DNA from: Candidatus Pelagibacterales bacterium
GTDB lineage: Bacteria > Pseudomonadota > Alphaproteobacteria > TMED109
Assembly (NCBI GenBank): GCA_002720535.1
Contig: PBIU01000001.1
Coordinates: 1-31,679, forward strand
Direction: 5' to 3'
Length of the DNA: 31,679 nucleotides
Both the position numbers and the translations under genes were made by a program. Shown in pieces: positions 23,091 to 31,679 of the stretch (its first letter is position 1; the number at the start of each line of letters is the position of its first letter). The notes beneath the pieces are model-generated. The model worked only from the letters and a program-made list of their open reading frames with translations, had not been told where the DNA came from and did not search any database.

Positions 23091-25163
23091 ATGAAAAAAA
23101 TTATTAAAAATATCAAAATTGATAATATAATAATGATTTTTATAGGAATATTAGCCCCTTGGTCAATTTTATTTGCAACACCTCAATTACATATTGGTTA
23201 TTGGGGACAAGTAGAAGGTATGATAACTTTTAATCATTTTGTTTCTGCCTTAGTAGCACTCTTATTAATTAGAATTGGTATAATTGAAAAGGAAGTAAGA
23301 CAATATTTTGTGCATCCGGTGGTATTATTGCCGTTACTAATAGGTATATATTCATTAATATCAGCTTTTTTTCAAATGTTACCTGTTCTAGCACTTTATG
23401 GTTCTCCTCAGTTAGGACAAGGAGCTTTTGGATATTTCTCTTTATCTTTATTAACAGTTTTATATTTATACTTATTAAAATTTACTAAATTTAAATATTA
23501 TTTCTTATTAAATATAATAATAATTTGCTTAGTTATTACTGTTGGCAGTTTTTATCCTGTATTTACAGGAGTAGTAATATCTTTTTTTGGATTTAATGAC
23601 TGGTTAGCAATTTACTATGTCGCTTTAATGATCTATCTATTGATTTTAGTGAAAAATATAAATCTTTTTATAAATAAAGAATTATTAGGCTTTATATTAT
23701 TTTTATTTTTGGGACCATTATTTTGGAAAATTGATAACAATTCATCAATTGCATTATGGATAATAATTTCTTTTGCTTGGATATATTGGTTTATAATTTC
23801 TTATTTCAAAATAAATATTAAAATATTTAATAAATTTATCTTTAACCCAATATTTTTTACATTTATACCAATATTATTATCCTTAGTAATGGTTCTATCC
23901 TCATTTATTTTGTGGGATGGTAAAACAGATATGACTAATGAAATAAGTGATAAATGGGGGCATTTAGCTACATTAGTTGCAAGAGGTTCAATAGTTAGAG
24001 TTCTATTTGATCATCTAGATAGTATTAAATCCCTATTATTTGGGTTTGGTTGGGGTAGTATTTCAGAATTATTACTTAAAAGTTTTACGCCGGAAGTTTT
24101 TTATCAAATCAATACAGGAAATAGGGTTCATTTTCATACACATAATGAACTTTTTGAACATATTTTTAGTATAGGATTAGTTGGAGGATTCTTATATGTA
24201 TTATACATATATAATATATTTAAATGTTCATTTAAATTAACAATTTCATATTCCTTCTTATGGCTAATATATTTTTGTATTGGAGCTTTTTGGTTTCAAT
24301 GGATTTCTAATATATCAATTCAAGCAATGCTTGCAGCATTTTTAATAAATATAAATTTTAAACCCATAAAATATGTTTATTGGTATAAGTTTAGTAAACT
24401 ATTTAATTCTATTTACTTTTATAGTGGCTATTTATTAATAGTAGCTATATTTTTATTTTATGGAGCATACATAGGTTTATATACTGCTATAGACCATCAA
24501 GGCAACTATCGCGCTAATTCGTTAATAGCAAATGCTAAAGAATCTAAATTAACAGGCAATTGTTCAAAAGGTTTTTATGACTTTGGGAAGGGGGGGATGC
24601 AATTTAGTCAAAAATTTAATGGTTTTAATAATTATTATAAAGATCAAGTGATGATATATGGTTTTTTAAATGATTCTGATTATGATGTTTTAGAATGGAA
24701 TTTATGTGCTTCAGATAATATAATTAACAAAAAACAGGCATCATTAGAGCTAATTAACGTTCATATTAATACTTTATCTATGTTATCGGTGTTGCCAGGT
24801 AAATACGGAGTAGATTCAAGGATAAGAATGAAACCATACATTGATTTATGGGAAGATAAGGTAAAATTCTTTTTATCTTATGCTCCTAAAAGAGTTGATC
24901 AGGCTATTCCTTTAATTTCATATTATTTAAAAAATGCAAATGATATTGGAGTGAAAAACATATGTAATTATATCGAAATAAATAATGTATACCAAGGTTT
25001 CTGTGATCTAGCTATGGGATCAATATATCTTAAAGAGGGAAATATGAAAAAAGGTATGATGCTTATAGAAAGAGCAAATAATATGGGTGTTTTAGATAGT
25101 GAACACGTAGATAGGGAAACATCTGAAGAATTAAAAAAATTGCTAAAAAATTATAAATATTAA
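23091..25163 (+). CDS. O-antigen ligase/polymerase-family membrane protein (Wzy/WaaL-like)
   Basis: A 690-residue protein with about eleven or twelve hydrophobic segments up to residue 465, then a soluble C-terminal region of some 225 residues. The periplasmic loop carries VHFHTHNELFE at 346-356, the conserved HxxNxxL-type pattern of Wzy_C/WaaL-like enzymes that join polysaccharide chains or ligate them to lipid A or protein. FGWGSISELL at about 318-327 is also typical. The C-terminal part is polar and partly helical, perhaps a repeat domain like those appended to some pilin or O-antigen ligases. A run of seven G at 24590-24596 encodes Gly-Gly in this tail. The gene stands alone between two intergenic regions. 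Polymerase versus ligase cannot be decided from sequence. Confidence 0.8.
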   Translation: MKKIIKNIKIDNIIMIFIGILAPWSILFATPQLHIGYWGQVEGMITFNHFVSALVALLLIRIGIIEKEVRQYFVHPVVLLPLLIGIYSLISAFFQMLPVLALYGSPQLGQGAFGYFSLSLLTVLYLYLLKFTKFKYYFLLNIIIICLVITVGSFYPVFTGVVISFFGFNDWLAIYYVALMIYLLILVKNINLFINKELLGFILFLFLGPLFWKIDNNSSIALWIIISFAWIYWFIISYFKINIKIFNKFIFNPIFFTFIPILLSLVMVLSSFILWDGKTDMTNEISDKWGHLATLVARGSIVRVLFDHLDSIKSLLFGFGWGSISELLLKSFTPEVFYQINTGNRVHFHTHNELFEHIFSIGLVGGFLYVLYIYNIFKCSFKLTISYSFLWLIYFCIGAFWFQWISNISIQAMLAAFLININFKPIKYVYWYKFSKLFNSIYFYSGYLLIVAIFLFYGAYIGLYTAIDHQGNYRANSLIANAKESKLTGNCSKGFYDFGKGGMQFSQKFNGFNNYYKDQVMIYGFLNDSDYDVLEWNLCASDNIINKKQASLELINVHINTLSMLSVLPGKYGVDSRIRMKPYIDLWEDKVKFFLSYAPKRVDQAIPLISYYLKNANDIGVKNICNYIEINNVYQGFCDLAMGSIYLKEGNMKKGMMLIERANNMGVLDSEHVDRETSEELKKLLKNYKY

Positions 25164-25365
25164 TTTATTTATTAATATAGCACAAAATATAATAGTGTGG
25201 TTTATATGCAACAGGTAATAAATAAATAAAAAAAAAGGATATTATGCTTGTTTTCGGTCTTTTATAATAATATTATTATTTTAGTATTTATTTAAAGGTT
25301 ACTTTTACTGTGCTTTTATGTAATACATATGAAAACATGGTTATTATTATAGGGAGGTTTCTAAC
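25164..25365 (+). promoter_or_regulatory. Promoter and leader region of the outer-membrane protein gene
   Basis: This 202-base, A/T-rich gap contains a run of ten A (25228-25237) and ends with AGGGAGG at 25351-25357, the best Shine-Dalgarno sequence in the window, eight bases before the ATG. A possible sigma-70-like pair is TTACTT at 25299-25304 with TAATAC at 25321-25326 (spacing 16), giving a leader of some 35 bases; this promoter call is weak. No terminator hairpin for the upstream gene is evident. Confidence 0.4.
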
Positions 25366-26706
25366 ATGAAACTAAAAAGAATTTTAACAGCTGCATTTGC
25401 AGTTGTAATGACATTAGGAATGTTTAGTTTAAACACTGCTAATGCTGCTGGTACATATAGTATTAGCTGTAAAAATGATGCATATGGTATGCAATTAGGT
25501 TCAGATTATACAGACGTTGCTTATGTTTATGCTTCTGCGATGGCCGGACAAGCAACTAGTATACATAATGATTATCTAATACATGGAACAGTAGGAGCTT
25601 ATGTTGGTAATGATTGTATATATTCAGGAGCCGGAGATACTAATGGAACGCAGGTTGTTGCAGGTGATGTTGCTCGTTTAGCTGTTAACGCTATTGTAGG
25701 AGCAGTTTCTAATAGAGTAGATATGGCTTATGCAGCTAAAGCATCAAGTGCAAGCGCAACAGGATTAAGCTTTAGTACCCAGGATGATGGTTTTGCAATG
25801 TCTGCAAACGGATTAATTGGTGGAATAAGTTTATGGGGCGACTTTGGTAATAGTAATGTAGAAAATACACAATCATTTACTAATGTTAGATTGGACTCTA
25901 TGAAATATGATGGAGATGCCTCTTCTTACTCAGTAGGAGTAGATAAAGCATTCGGTAAAGCACTTGTAGGTGTAGTAGTTTCTAATGTAGATGCAGATTT
26001 TAAGACTACATTTAATGATGGTACTTATAAACAGAGCATAGATACTTATGGTATGTATTTAGCTTATAAAACTAGTGTGTTACAAATTGATCTAGGGTTT
26101 GGTCAAGGTGACTCAACAATAGATACAACACGTAGAGACTTAGGTAATGACAAAACTATCACAGGAAGTACAACAGCTGATGTAGAATATTCTAATGCTA
26201 GAATAGCTGCTAACTTTACAAGAGGTAAGTTTACCATAGTACCTAGCGCATCGTATAGAGCCATGAGTATGGATATTGCGGCATTTACTGACGTAAGACC
26301 TAGTGATGATTCAGCTACTGTAGTAGGAGGAGCAGCGACTATCTTCTCAACTGGAAATGCAACCTTAACTACTACGGATGATGCAATAGCCGCAAGGACT
26401 GTAGATTCAGAGACAATGTCTATTGGATTAAATATTTCTGCAAATCTAGGGATGATGGTACCTTATTTATCATTAAGCTATGATTCAGAAGATACTACTG
26501 ATGCACTCTTTAAATCAGAAGCTGGTACAGATGGATCGGCATTAGATCTTAAAGCATCTAATTACGAGACATCTTATACAATAGGCGGTGGTGTCAACTT
26601 TATGATCGGTTCACATGTAAGAGGTGGATTGAGATTAGGGATGATAAATGGTAGAGAAGATTGGGATGAAAACTATATGTCTGGAAACATAAGTATAGGT
26701 TTCTAA
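25366..26706 (+). CDS. Outer-membrane autotransporter-type beta-barrel protein
   Basis: A 446-residue exported protein. A clear signal peptide (KLKR, hydrophobic core, cleavage after ANAA near residue 28) is followed by a region of about 120 residues with two cysteines (Cys35 and one near residue 88) that may form a disulphide. From about residue 150 there are alternating amphipathic strands, with SYSVGVDKAFGKALVGVVVS typical of autotransporter barrel domains, and the chain ends in IGF with the C-terminal Phe used by the BAM complex. The N-terminal domain is short for a classical autotransporter passenger, so a surface-exposed adhesin-like or porin-like role is open. The strong ribosome-binding site, richer codon use than neighbours and a dedicated terminator suggest high expression from a single-gene unit. 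Confidence 0.8.
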   Translation: MKLKRILTAAFAVVMTLGMFSLNTANAAGTYSISCKNDAYGMQLGSDYTDVAYVYASAMAGQATSIHNDYLIHGTVGAYVGNDCIYSGAGDTNGTQVVAGDVARLAVNAIVGAVSNRVDMAYAAKASSASATGLSFSTQDDGFAMSANGLIGGISLWGDFGNSNVENTQSFTNVRLDSMKYDGDASSYSVGVDKAFGKALVGVVVSNVDADFKTTFNDGTYKQSIDTYGMYLAYKTSVLQIDLGFGQGDSTIDTTRRDLGNDKTITGSTTADVEYSNARIAANFTRGKFTIVPSASYRAMSMDIAAFTDVRPSDDSATVVGGAATIFSTGNATLTTTDDAIAARTVDSETMSIGLNISANLGMMVPYLSLSYDSEDTTDALFKSEAGTDGSALDLKASNYETSYTIGGGVNFMIGSHVRGGLRLGMINGREDWDENYMSGNISIGF

Positions 26707-26726
26707 CCTTTCCCTGTAATAATATT

Positions 26727-26761
26727 AAAGGCACCTAAGTAATCTTAGGTGCCTTTTTTTT
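26727..26761 (+). terminator. Rho-independent terminator
   Basis: AAAGGCACCTAAG at 26727-26739 pairs perfectly with its complement at 26744-26756 around a TAAT loop, giving a 13-base-pair stem whose 3' arm runs into eight T (26754-26761). It ends transcription of the outer-membrane protein gene, 20 bases after its stop. It is the only clear intrinsic terminator I see in the window. The stem could also work in reverse because A residues precede it. Confidence 0.95.
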
Positions 26762-26782
26762 ACATAAATAAAGTTTAAGAAT

Positions 26783-28195
26783 ATGGTTTATGCAGAGCCA
26801 CATATTAAAAATTACGTAAAATTTGTAGATAAACTATTTGATAAATCAAAAACTGAGAATATTGGTATAATTTATTTTGTAAGTAACAACTCTACTAAAA
26901 ATAAACTATTACCTAAGTCTATTTTAAATTACTATAAAATTCATATTAAATCTCATCATGATGGTAAAATAATATATATTAATAACAATAAGAAATATAA
27001 TGAATGTATAGTTTTATATGGAAAAAACGAATATAAAAATATTTCACTAAATTTTGGTTCATTAATTAGTTCTAAGATAGAAAATGGATCATGGAAAATA
27101 TTTAATAAAATAACGAATAAGTCTTTAAGAGAATTTTTAATTGGATGGGGACTAGATCAATATAGATTTAATAAATTAATAGTAAATAAAAGAATTATAG
27201 TCGCTGATGATTTTAATATTTTAGAAATTAAAAATAATCTCTCAGCAATATTTTATGGAAAAGAGCTAATTAATATTCCGGCTACAGATATGGGACCAAA
27301 TGCATTAGAGAAATCATTTATAAATTTTGCTGATTATCATAATGCAGAAATTAATATTATAAAAGGTTCTATAATAAAAGATAAATTTCCTTTAATTTAT
27401 GCGGTGGGTAAAGCGTCTTTAGAGGAACCAAGGCTACTTGAATTAAATATAGGAAATAAAAAGCATTCTTTAGTAATAGTTATTGGAAAAGGTGTATGTT
27501 TTGATACTGGAGGTCTTGATCTAAAGCCTTCACAATACATGAGAAATATGAAAAAAGATATGGGTGGAGCTGCATCTATACTAAGTCTAGCTCACTTGGT
27601 TATAGCATCACAATTAAAGATTAGATTAAAGGTATTAATTCCTACTGTTAATAATGATATTGGGCCTTCAGCAATGAGGCCAGGCGATGTGTACAATAGT
27701 AGAGCAGGTATTACTGTAGAAATTGGTAATACCGATGCAGAAGGAAGGCTAATACTTGCAGATACATTATACTATGCTGATAATTTTAAACCAAAACTTA
27801 TAGTAGATTTTGCTACTTTAACAGGTGCGGCTAGAGTTGCATTAGGACCAGATCTTCCAGCTTTTTTCACGCATCATGAAGATATTGCTACTATGTTGAA
27901 TAATATTAGTAAAAATGAAGAAGATCCACTTTGGAGAATGCCTCTATATTCTCCATATAGCCAGTGGTTAGATAGTGAAGTAGCAGATACAAACAATATT
28001 TCACATGGCTCTCATGCAGGAAGTATTACCGCTGCCCTATTTTTAAATAAGTTTGTAAAACCTAAAACTAAGTGGGTACATTTAGATACTTATGCTTGGA
28101 GTGATACAAATAAACCTGGACATTCTAAAGGAGGAGATATTCTTGCAGTAAGGTCTATATTTAAGTTTATACAGAATTATATTAATAACCTTTAG
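26783..28195 (+). CDS. pepA: M17 leucyl aminopeptidase family protein
   Basis: A 470-residue cytosolic metallo-aminopeptidase that removes N-terminal residues from peptides with two divalent metals. GKGVCFDTGGLDLKP around 235-249 gives the catalytic Lys236 and metal ligand Asp241; KKDMGGAA gives the next Asp; NTDAEGRLIL carries the remaining Asp and Glu ligands and the catalytic Arg. The N-terminal domain is short and diverged, as in alphaproteobacterial family members. Its ATG is 21 bases after the terminator, so its own promoter must overlap that region or lie within the preceding gene, or it depends on read-through. The last 14 bases overlap the convergent dehydrogenase gene. Confidence 0.93.
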   Translation: MVYAEPHIKNYVKFVDKLFDKSKTENIGIIYFVSNNSTKNKLLPKSILNYYKIHIKSHHDGKIIYINNNKKYNECIVLYGKNEYKNISLNFGSLISSKIENGSWKIFNKITNKSLREFLIGWGLDQYRFNKLIVNKRIIVADDFNILEIKNNLSAIFYGKELINIPATDMGPNALEKSFINFADYHNAEINIIKGSIIKDKFPLIYAVGKASLEEPRLLELNIGNKKHSLVIVIGKGVCFDTGGLDLKPSQYMRNMKKDMGGAASILSLAHLVIASQLKIRLKVLIPTVNNDIGPSAMRPGDVYNSRAGITVEIGNTDAEGRLILADTLYYADNFKPKLIVDFATLTGAARVALGPDLPAFFTHHEDIATMLNNISKNEEDPLWRMPLYSPYSQWLDSEVADTNNISHGSHAGSITAALFLNKFVKPKTKWVHLDTYAWSDTNKPGHSKGGDILAVRSIFKFIQNYINNL

Positions 28196-29141
28196 TGGTA
28201 TCTACTTTATTCTTTAATTTTTTATTTTCTGAAAAATTTTTAAAATTTTTCTTCAATAATTTAGCTACATGATTAGTTGCATTTGTTATTCCAGCAATAT
28301 GAGGGGTAATAAAAATATTCTCTAGCTTCCAAAGCTCATTATATTTATTCAAAGGCTCTTTTTGAAATACATCTATTATAGCTCCAGTTAAGATAGTATT
28401 TTTCAATGCATATATTAGTTCCTTTTGATTTACTGTATTACCTCTTCCAATATTAATAAAATAACTTTCGTCATTTAATAATTTAAATTCTTCTAATCCA
28501 ATTATATTTTTAGTAAGCTTAGTATCAGGCAGAAGTGAAATAAGACATGAGGAATTTTTCAGACTATCATGTAATTGGTTTTTCCCATAATAATAACGTA
28601 TATTTTTAAGGTTGCGTTTAGTATTACTCCAAACATTTATGTTAAAACCCAAATTCTTAAGATTTTTTATTACTAATTTAGCTATATTACCATAACCTAA
28701 AATAGTAATTTTAAAATTTCTGTTATCTAAAGGGGTTAGTTGCTTCCACTCTTTATTTTTTATATTGCTAGCATATTGAAAATATTTTCTTTTACACATA
28801 AGTACTGCCATAATAGTATATTCTGTCATTTGGTTACTTAAATCTGGGTCATTTAGTTTTATAATATTTGCATTTTTAGGGAACTGTTTTTTTAAAATAT
28901 GGTCAACTCCTGCACCAAGAGATTGTATAATTTTTATATTTGGGAAATTATCCCACATTGAATCAGGTGGATCCCATACTAAAGCACCAGTAATATTAGT
29001 ATAGGTATTATCTTTTTTGAAATCATCAGGCCAATTGTAAAGTTTTATATTATGCTTCAATAATATATTTTTCCATTTATCAAATGAATCCCATTCAGAG
29101 AAGAATACTATATTTATAGGTTTAGTATTATTATATTCCAA
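28182..29141 (-). CDS. D-isomer 2-hydroxyacid dehydrogenase (GhrA-like)
   Basis: A 319-residue NAD(P)-dependent dehydrogenase. The nucleotide-binding GYGNIA at 149-154 is a variant with Ala at the third Gly position. The catalytic Arg233 is in IGRG, Glu262 in KEPL and His281 in TPHIAG, the full Arg-Glu-His set. The N-terminal LGAGVDH (75-81) contacts substrate. Features resemble GhrA-type glyoxylate/hydroxypyruvate reductases, but substrate choice in this family is hard to read. The gene begins ten bases after yejF and is the last of a minus-strand group with yejF and manC. Confidence 0.88.
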   Translation of the reverse strand: MEYNNTKPINIVFFSEWDSFDKWKNILLKHNIKLYNWPDDFKKDNTYTNITGALVWDPPDSMWDNFPNIKIIQSLGAGVDHILKKQFPKNANIIKLNDPDLSNQMTEYTIMAVLMCKRKYFQYASNIKNKEWKQLTPLDNRNFKITILGYGNIAKLVIKNLKNLGFNINVWSNTKRNLKNIRYYYGKNQLHDSLKNSSCLISLLPDTKLTKNIIGLEEFKLLNDESYFINIGRGNTVNQKELIYALKNTILTGAIIDVFQKEPLNKYNELWKLENIFITPHIAGITNATNHVAKLLKKNFKNFSENKKLKNKVDTTKGY

Positions 29142-29151
29142 TTTAACATCC

Positions 29152-30741
29152 TTAATGAAGCGAAGACTTTAATAATGATTTAGTATATTCATTTTTTGGT
29201 TGGTTTAAAACAGTATTTGTATTGCCTTCTTCTAAGACCTTTCCATCTTTCATGATTAATATATTATCTGCTAATGCTTTAATTACTTTTAAATCATGAC
29301 TGATAAAAATATAAGATAATTTTTTTGATATTTGTAATCTCAAAAGAAGCTCTATAATTTGAAGTTGAGTAGTCATATCTAATGCTGAGGTTGGTTCATC
29401 TAATATAATAATATCTGGTTTAAGAATAATCGCTCTTGCAATAGAAATTCTCTGGCGTTGACCTCCAGAAAATTCATGTGGGTATTTGTGTAAGCATGTT
29501 TTATCTAACCCAACTTCATTAAGTGTTTTTATAACCAATTTTTCTCTATTTTTTTTATTTTTTCCAATTTTATTAATCTCTAAGCCTTCAGAAATGATTT
29601 CATAAATAGAAAGTCTCGGACTTAAAGATGAAAAAGGATCTTGAAAAACAAATTGAATATTTCTTCTAAAAAAAGCATTGTTATTATTATCAAATACCTT
29701 GTTTTTGTAGTTAATAATGCCATCGGCAGGAACTAATTTAAGAATAGCTTGAGCTAACGTAGTTTTTCCTGATCCTGACTCTCCAACTATTCCTAATGTT
29801 GTGCCTTTATTTAGACTGAAAGATATATTATCTACAGCTCTAAAATAGTCTACTGTTCTTTTAAAAAAACCTTTTTTTATTGGAAAGTAAACTTTAATAT
29901 TTTCAACTGATAATATTATTCTTCCAGGTTTAAAATTTTTATTTCTTTTTAAGTTTAATGGCTGAGCATTAATAAGTTTTTTTGTATATATATTTTGTGG
30001 AGCACTAAGCACATTTTTTACTTTTCCAAATTCTACCAGTTTTGCTTTGTACATAATATATACATTCTTAGCCATAAATTTCACTATACCTAAATCATGA
30101 GTAATTAATAATATACTCATACTTAATTTCCGTTGAATTTTTTTAAGTAATTGTAATATCTGAATCTGAATAGTTACATCTAGTGCAGTTGTAGGTTCAT
30201 CTGCTATAAGTAAATCTGGATTATTTGAAATTGCAATAGCAATCATTACTCGTTGCCTCTGTCCACCTGATAATTGATGAGGATATCTATTAAGATATTT
30301 CTCTGCATCATCTAAACCTACAACATTAATTAATTCTAGTACTCTTTTTCTAAGATTCTTTTTTGAAATTTTTTTATGAATTAAAATTGATTCTTGGATT
30401 TGTTTATTTACAGTATGTAAAGGATTTAGTGACATCATGGGTTCTTGAAAAATCATCCCAATCTTTGACCCTCTATATTTTTGTAGTTTTTGACTGTCTG
30501 CATTAAGAAGTTCTGTATTTTTAAATTTTATACTACCTTTATTATGATGAGCAATTGGGTATGGTAGTAAACCTAAGATTGATAATGCTGTAGTTGATTT
30601 TCCAGAGCCACTTTCACCAACTATAGCTATTGTTTCTCCTTTTTTAATTTCTAAAGAAAAATTATCAACAGCAGTAAATTCTTCACTAGGACCCCTAAAT
30701 GTCACGTTAAGACCTTTTATTTCTAGAAGATTATTAGTCAT
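29152..30741 (-). CDS. yejF: Peptide ABC transporter ATP-binding protein with two ATPase domains (YejF)
   Basis: A 529-residue protein containing two ABC ATPase domains, the same length as E. coli YejF. Domain 1 has Walker A GESGSGKST (42-50), signature LSGGQRQR (157-164) and Walker B LLIADEP (177-183). Domain 2 has Walker A GESGSGKTT (320-328), signature FSGGQRQR (424-431) and Walker B IIILDEP (444-450). LLPYPIAHH and VYFPIKKGFFKRTV resemble alphaproteobacterial YejF. It would power the YejABEF oligopeptide importer from the cytoplasmic side. The genes for the binding protein and permeases are not in the window. It lies three bases from manC and ten from the dehydrogenase gene. DppDF/GsiA-type transporters are the alternative. 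Confidence 0.92.
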   Translation of the reverse strand: MTNNLLEIKGLNVTFRGPSEEFTAVDNFSLEIKKGETIAIVGESGSGKSTTALSILGLLPYPIAHHNKGSIKFKNTELLNADSQKLQKYRGSKIGMIFQEPMMSLNPLHTVNKQIQESILIHKKISKKNLRKRVLELINVVGLDDAEKYLNRYPHQLSGGQRQRVMIAIAISNNPDLLIADEPTTALDVTIQIQILQLLKKIQRKLSMSILLITHDLGIVKFMAKNVYIMYKAKLVEFGKVKNVLSAPQNIYTKKLINAQPLNLKRNKNFKPGRIILSVENIKVYFPIKKGFFKRTVDYFRAVDNISFSLNKGTTLGIVGESGSGKTTLAQAILKLVPADGIINYKNKVFDNNNNAFFRRNIQFVFQDPFSSLSPRLSIYEIISEGLEINKIGKNKKNREKLVIKTLNEVGLDKTCLHKYPHEFSGGQRQRISIARAIILKPDIIILDEPTSALDMTTQLQIIELLLRLQISKKLSYIFISHDLKVIKALADNILIMKDGKVLEEGNTNTVLNQPKNEYTKSLLKSSLH

Positions 30742-30744
30742 ATA

Positions 30745-31679
30745 TTATTTTATTCTGCCGTATTTATCTTCATATCTTTTTATATCATCTTCTCCGAAAT
30801 ATACACCTGTTTGTACTTCTATAATTTCAAGTATAGATTTTGACTTATTGGCTAATCGATGTTTAGTTTTCACAGGAATAAAAGTAGATTCATTTTTTTT
30901 TAAAATAAATTTTTTATTTCCCTTAGTCACTGTAGCAGTACCTGAAATTACAACCCAATGTTCAGACCTTTTATTATGACTTTGTAAGGAAAGTTCTTTT
31001 CCTTGCAACACGGTTAACTTTTTAACTTTATGATTCTCACTAGAACTTATATTTTCATAATATCCCCAAGGTCTCTGAGTAATAGAATGTTCAGTTAGTT
31101 CATTTCTTTTTTTTCTCTCTAGTTTTTCTATTAAAGATTTAATTTCATTAGATTTTTTTATATTTGTTACCAATATTGCATCTTGAGTTGCTACAATATT
31201 TATATCTGAAACATTTGATACAGTAACTAGAGTCTTATCCGAAAAAACATAAGAATTATTAACATTGTTTAGAATTATATCTCCTTTAACAACATTATTA
31301 TTTTTATCTTTATTGCTAATTTCCCACAAGGCATTATAAGTTCCAAGGTCATTCCAATTTATATTAGCGGGCTTTACAAAACTTTTATCTGTCTTTTCAA
31401 AAATGGCATTATCAATTGATATAGATTCAACTTTATTAAAATATTTTTCATTTAATCTTATAAAATCTAAATCAGGAGTAGATTCCTTAATAGCTAAATC
31501 AACATTTGATAGCATTTTTGGATAAAATGATTGAACTTCTTCAATAATAGTTTCTATTTCAAATAAAAACATTCCAGAATTCCATAAAGCACCATTTTGT
31601 AATAGTATCTTAGCTTTATTTAGTTTTGGTTTTTCTTTAAAACTTTTAATCTTATATATATCAGAGCTTTTAAGTTTAG
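30745..31679 (-). CDS. manC: Mannose-1-phosphate guanylyltransferase, C-terminal part with cupin domain
   Basis: The frame stays open to the window edge, so the N-terminal nucleotidyltransferase half is cut off and about 310 residues are visible. The ATG at 31570-31572 is internal: residues before it (FKEKPKLNKA and GALWNSG) are the standard family segment EKP...WNSGMF. The C-terminal half is a type II mannose-6-phosphate isomerase cupin with RPWGYYE, QSHNKRSEHWVVISG and the metal-site histidines, ending ...YEDKYGR. The enzyme makes GDP-mannose from mannose-1-phosphate and GTP, and some members also isomerise fructose-6-phosphate. It fits supply of GDP-mannose or its derivatives to the nearby polysaccharide genes. 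Confidence 0.92.
   Translation of the reverse strand, partial: KLKSSDIYKIKSFKEKPKLNKAKILLQNGALWNSGMFLFEIETIIEEVQSFYPKMLSNVDLAIKESTPDLDFIRLNEKYFNKVESISIDNAIFEKTDKSFVKPANINWNDLGTYNALWEISNKDKNNNVVKGDIILNNVNNSYVFSDKTLVTVSNVSDINIVATQDAILVTNIKKSNEIKSLIEKLERKKRNELTEHSITQRPWGYYENISSSENHKVKKLTVLQGKELSLQSHNKRSEHWVVISGTATVTKGNKKFILKKNESTFIPVKTKHRLANKSKSILEIIEVQTGVYFGEDDIKRYEDKYGRIK

Noticed and set aside
31570..31572. ATG as start of a short cupin protein
   Set aside because: Upstream residues continue the mannose-1-phosphate guanylyltransferase family sequence to the window edge.
1..31679. CRISPR arrays, insertion sequences, tRNA or rRNA genes
   Set aside because: I saw no regularly spaced repeats, transposase motifs, terminal inverted repeats or conserved RNA segments on either strand.

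Overview
The window comes from a very AT-rich bacterium (roughly a quarter to 30% G+C by eye) using the standard bacterial code with TGA as stop. The sequence of the peptide-transporter ATPase at the right end (YejF type) resembles alphaproteobacterial versions. The outer-membrane beta-barrel protein ending in Phe shows a Gram-negative envelope. A low-GC, probably marine, alphaproteobacterium is the best guess, but the lineage is inference. No tRNA, rRNA, CRISPR array, insertion sequence or phage gene was seen.

Bases 1-25163 are a surface-polysaccharide gene island. Genes from 2 to 14601 lie on the + strand, most of them overlapping or a few bases apart, so they look like one long operon. Its first part (2-4623) is the most notable. 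It holds the C-terminal part of a PEP-synthase-like kinase, an APS-kinase-like protein, an unknown protein, a formyltransferase-fold protein, a class I glutamine-amidotransferase-fold protein, a cytidylyltransferase and a GNAT acetyltransferase. Four of these match the Campylobacter jejuni set Cj1418 (glutamine kinase), Cj1416 (CTP:phosphoglutamine cytidylyltransferase), Cj1417 (gamma-glutamyl-CDP-amidate hydrolase) and Cj1415 (CDP-amidate 3'-kinase). Together those make the activated phosphoramidate group for capsule. I therefore read this block as a phosphoramidate pathway with extra, unexplained genes.

The operon continues with two GT4 glycosyltransferases, an asparagine-synthase-like amidotransferase, a DUF218/YdcF membrane protein, a third GT4 enzyme and a UDP-N-acetylhexosamine 6-dehydrogenase (TviB type). 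It ends with a methyltransferase-GT2 fusion and a membrane GT-C glycosyltransferase. A dehydrogenase plus an amidotransferase suggests a uronic acid amide in the polymer.

From 14542 to 22950 orientation changes several times: a second GT-C gene (-), a radical SAM/GT2 pair (+), and a five-gene minus-strand operon. That operon encodes a GT2 enzyme, a second asparagine-synthase-like protein, a Rieske ferredoxin domain, a Rieske-oxygenase catalytic domain and a methyltransferase. The two Rieske-oxygenase parts are in the same frame and separated by one TAA codon. A Wzy/WaaL-like membrane protein (23091-25163) closes the island.

The right end looks like ordinary chromosome. It has a strongly translated autotransporter-type outer-membrane protein with a clear Rho-independent terminator, and an M17 leucyl aminopeptidase. 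A convergent minus-strand group follows: mannose-1-phosphate guanylyltransferase (cut by the window edge), yejF and a GhrA-like 2-hydroxyacid dehydrogenase. ManC would supply GDP-mannose for the polysaccharide. I did not find a flippase, a chain-length regulator, an initiating phosphoglycosyl transferase or a phosphoramidate transferase.
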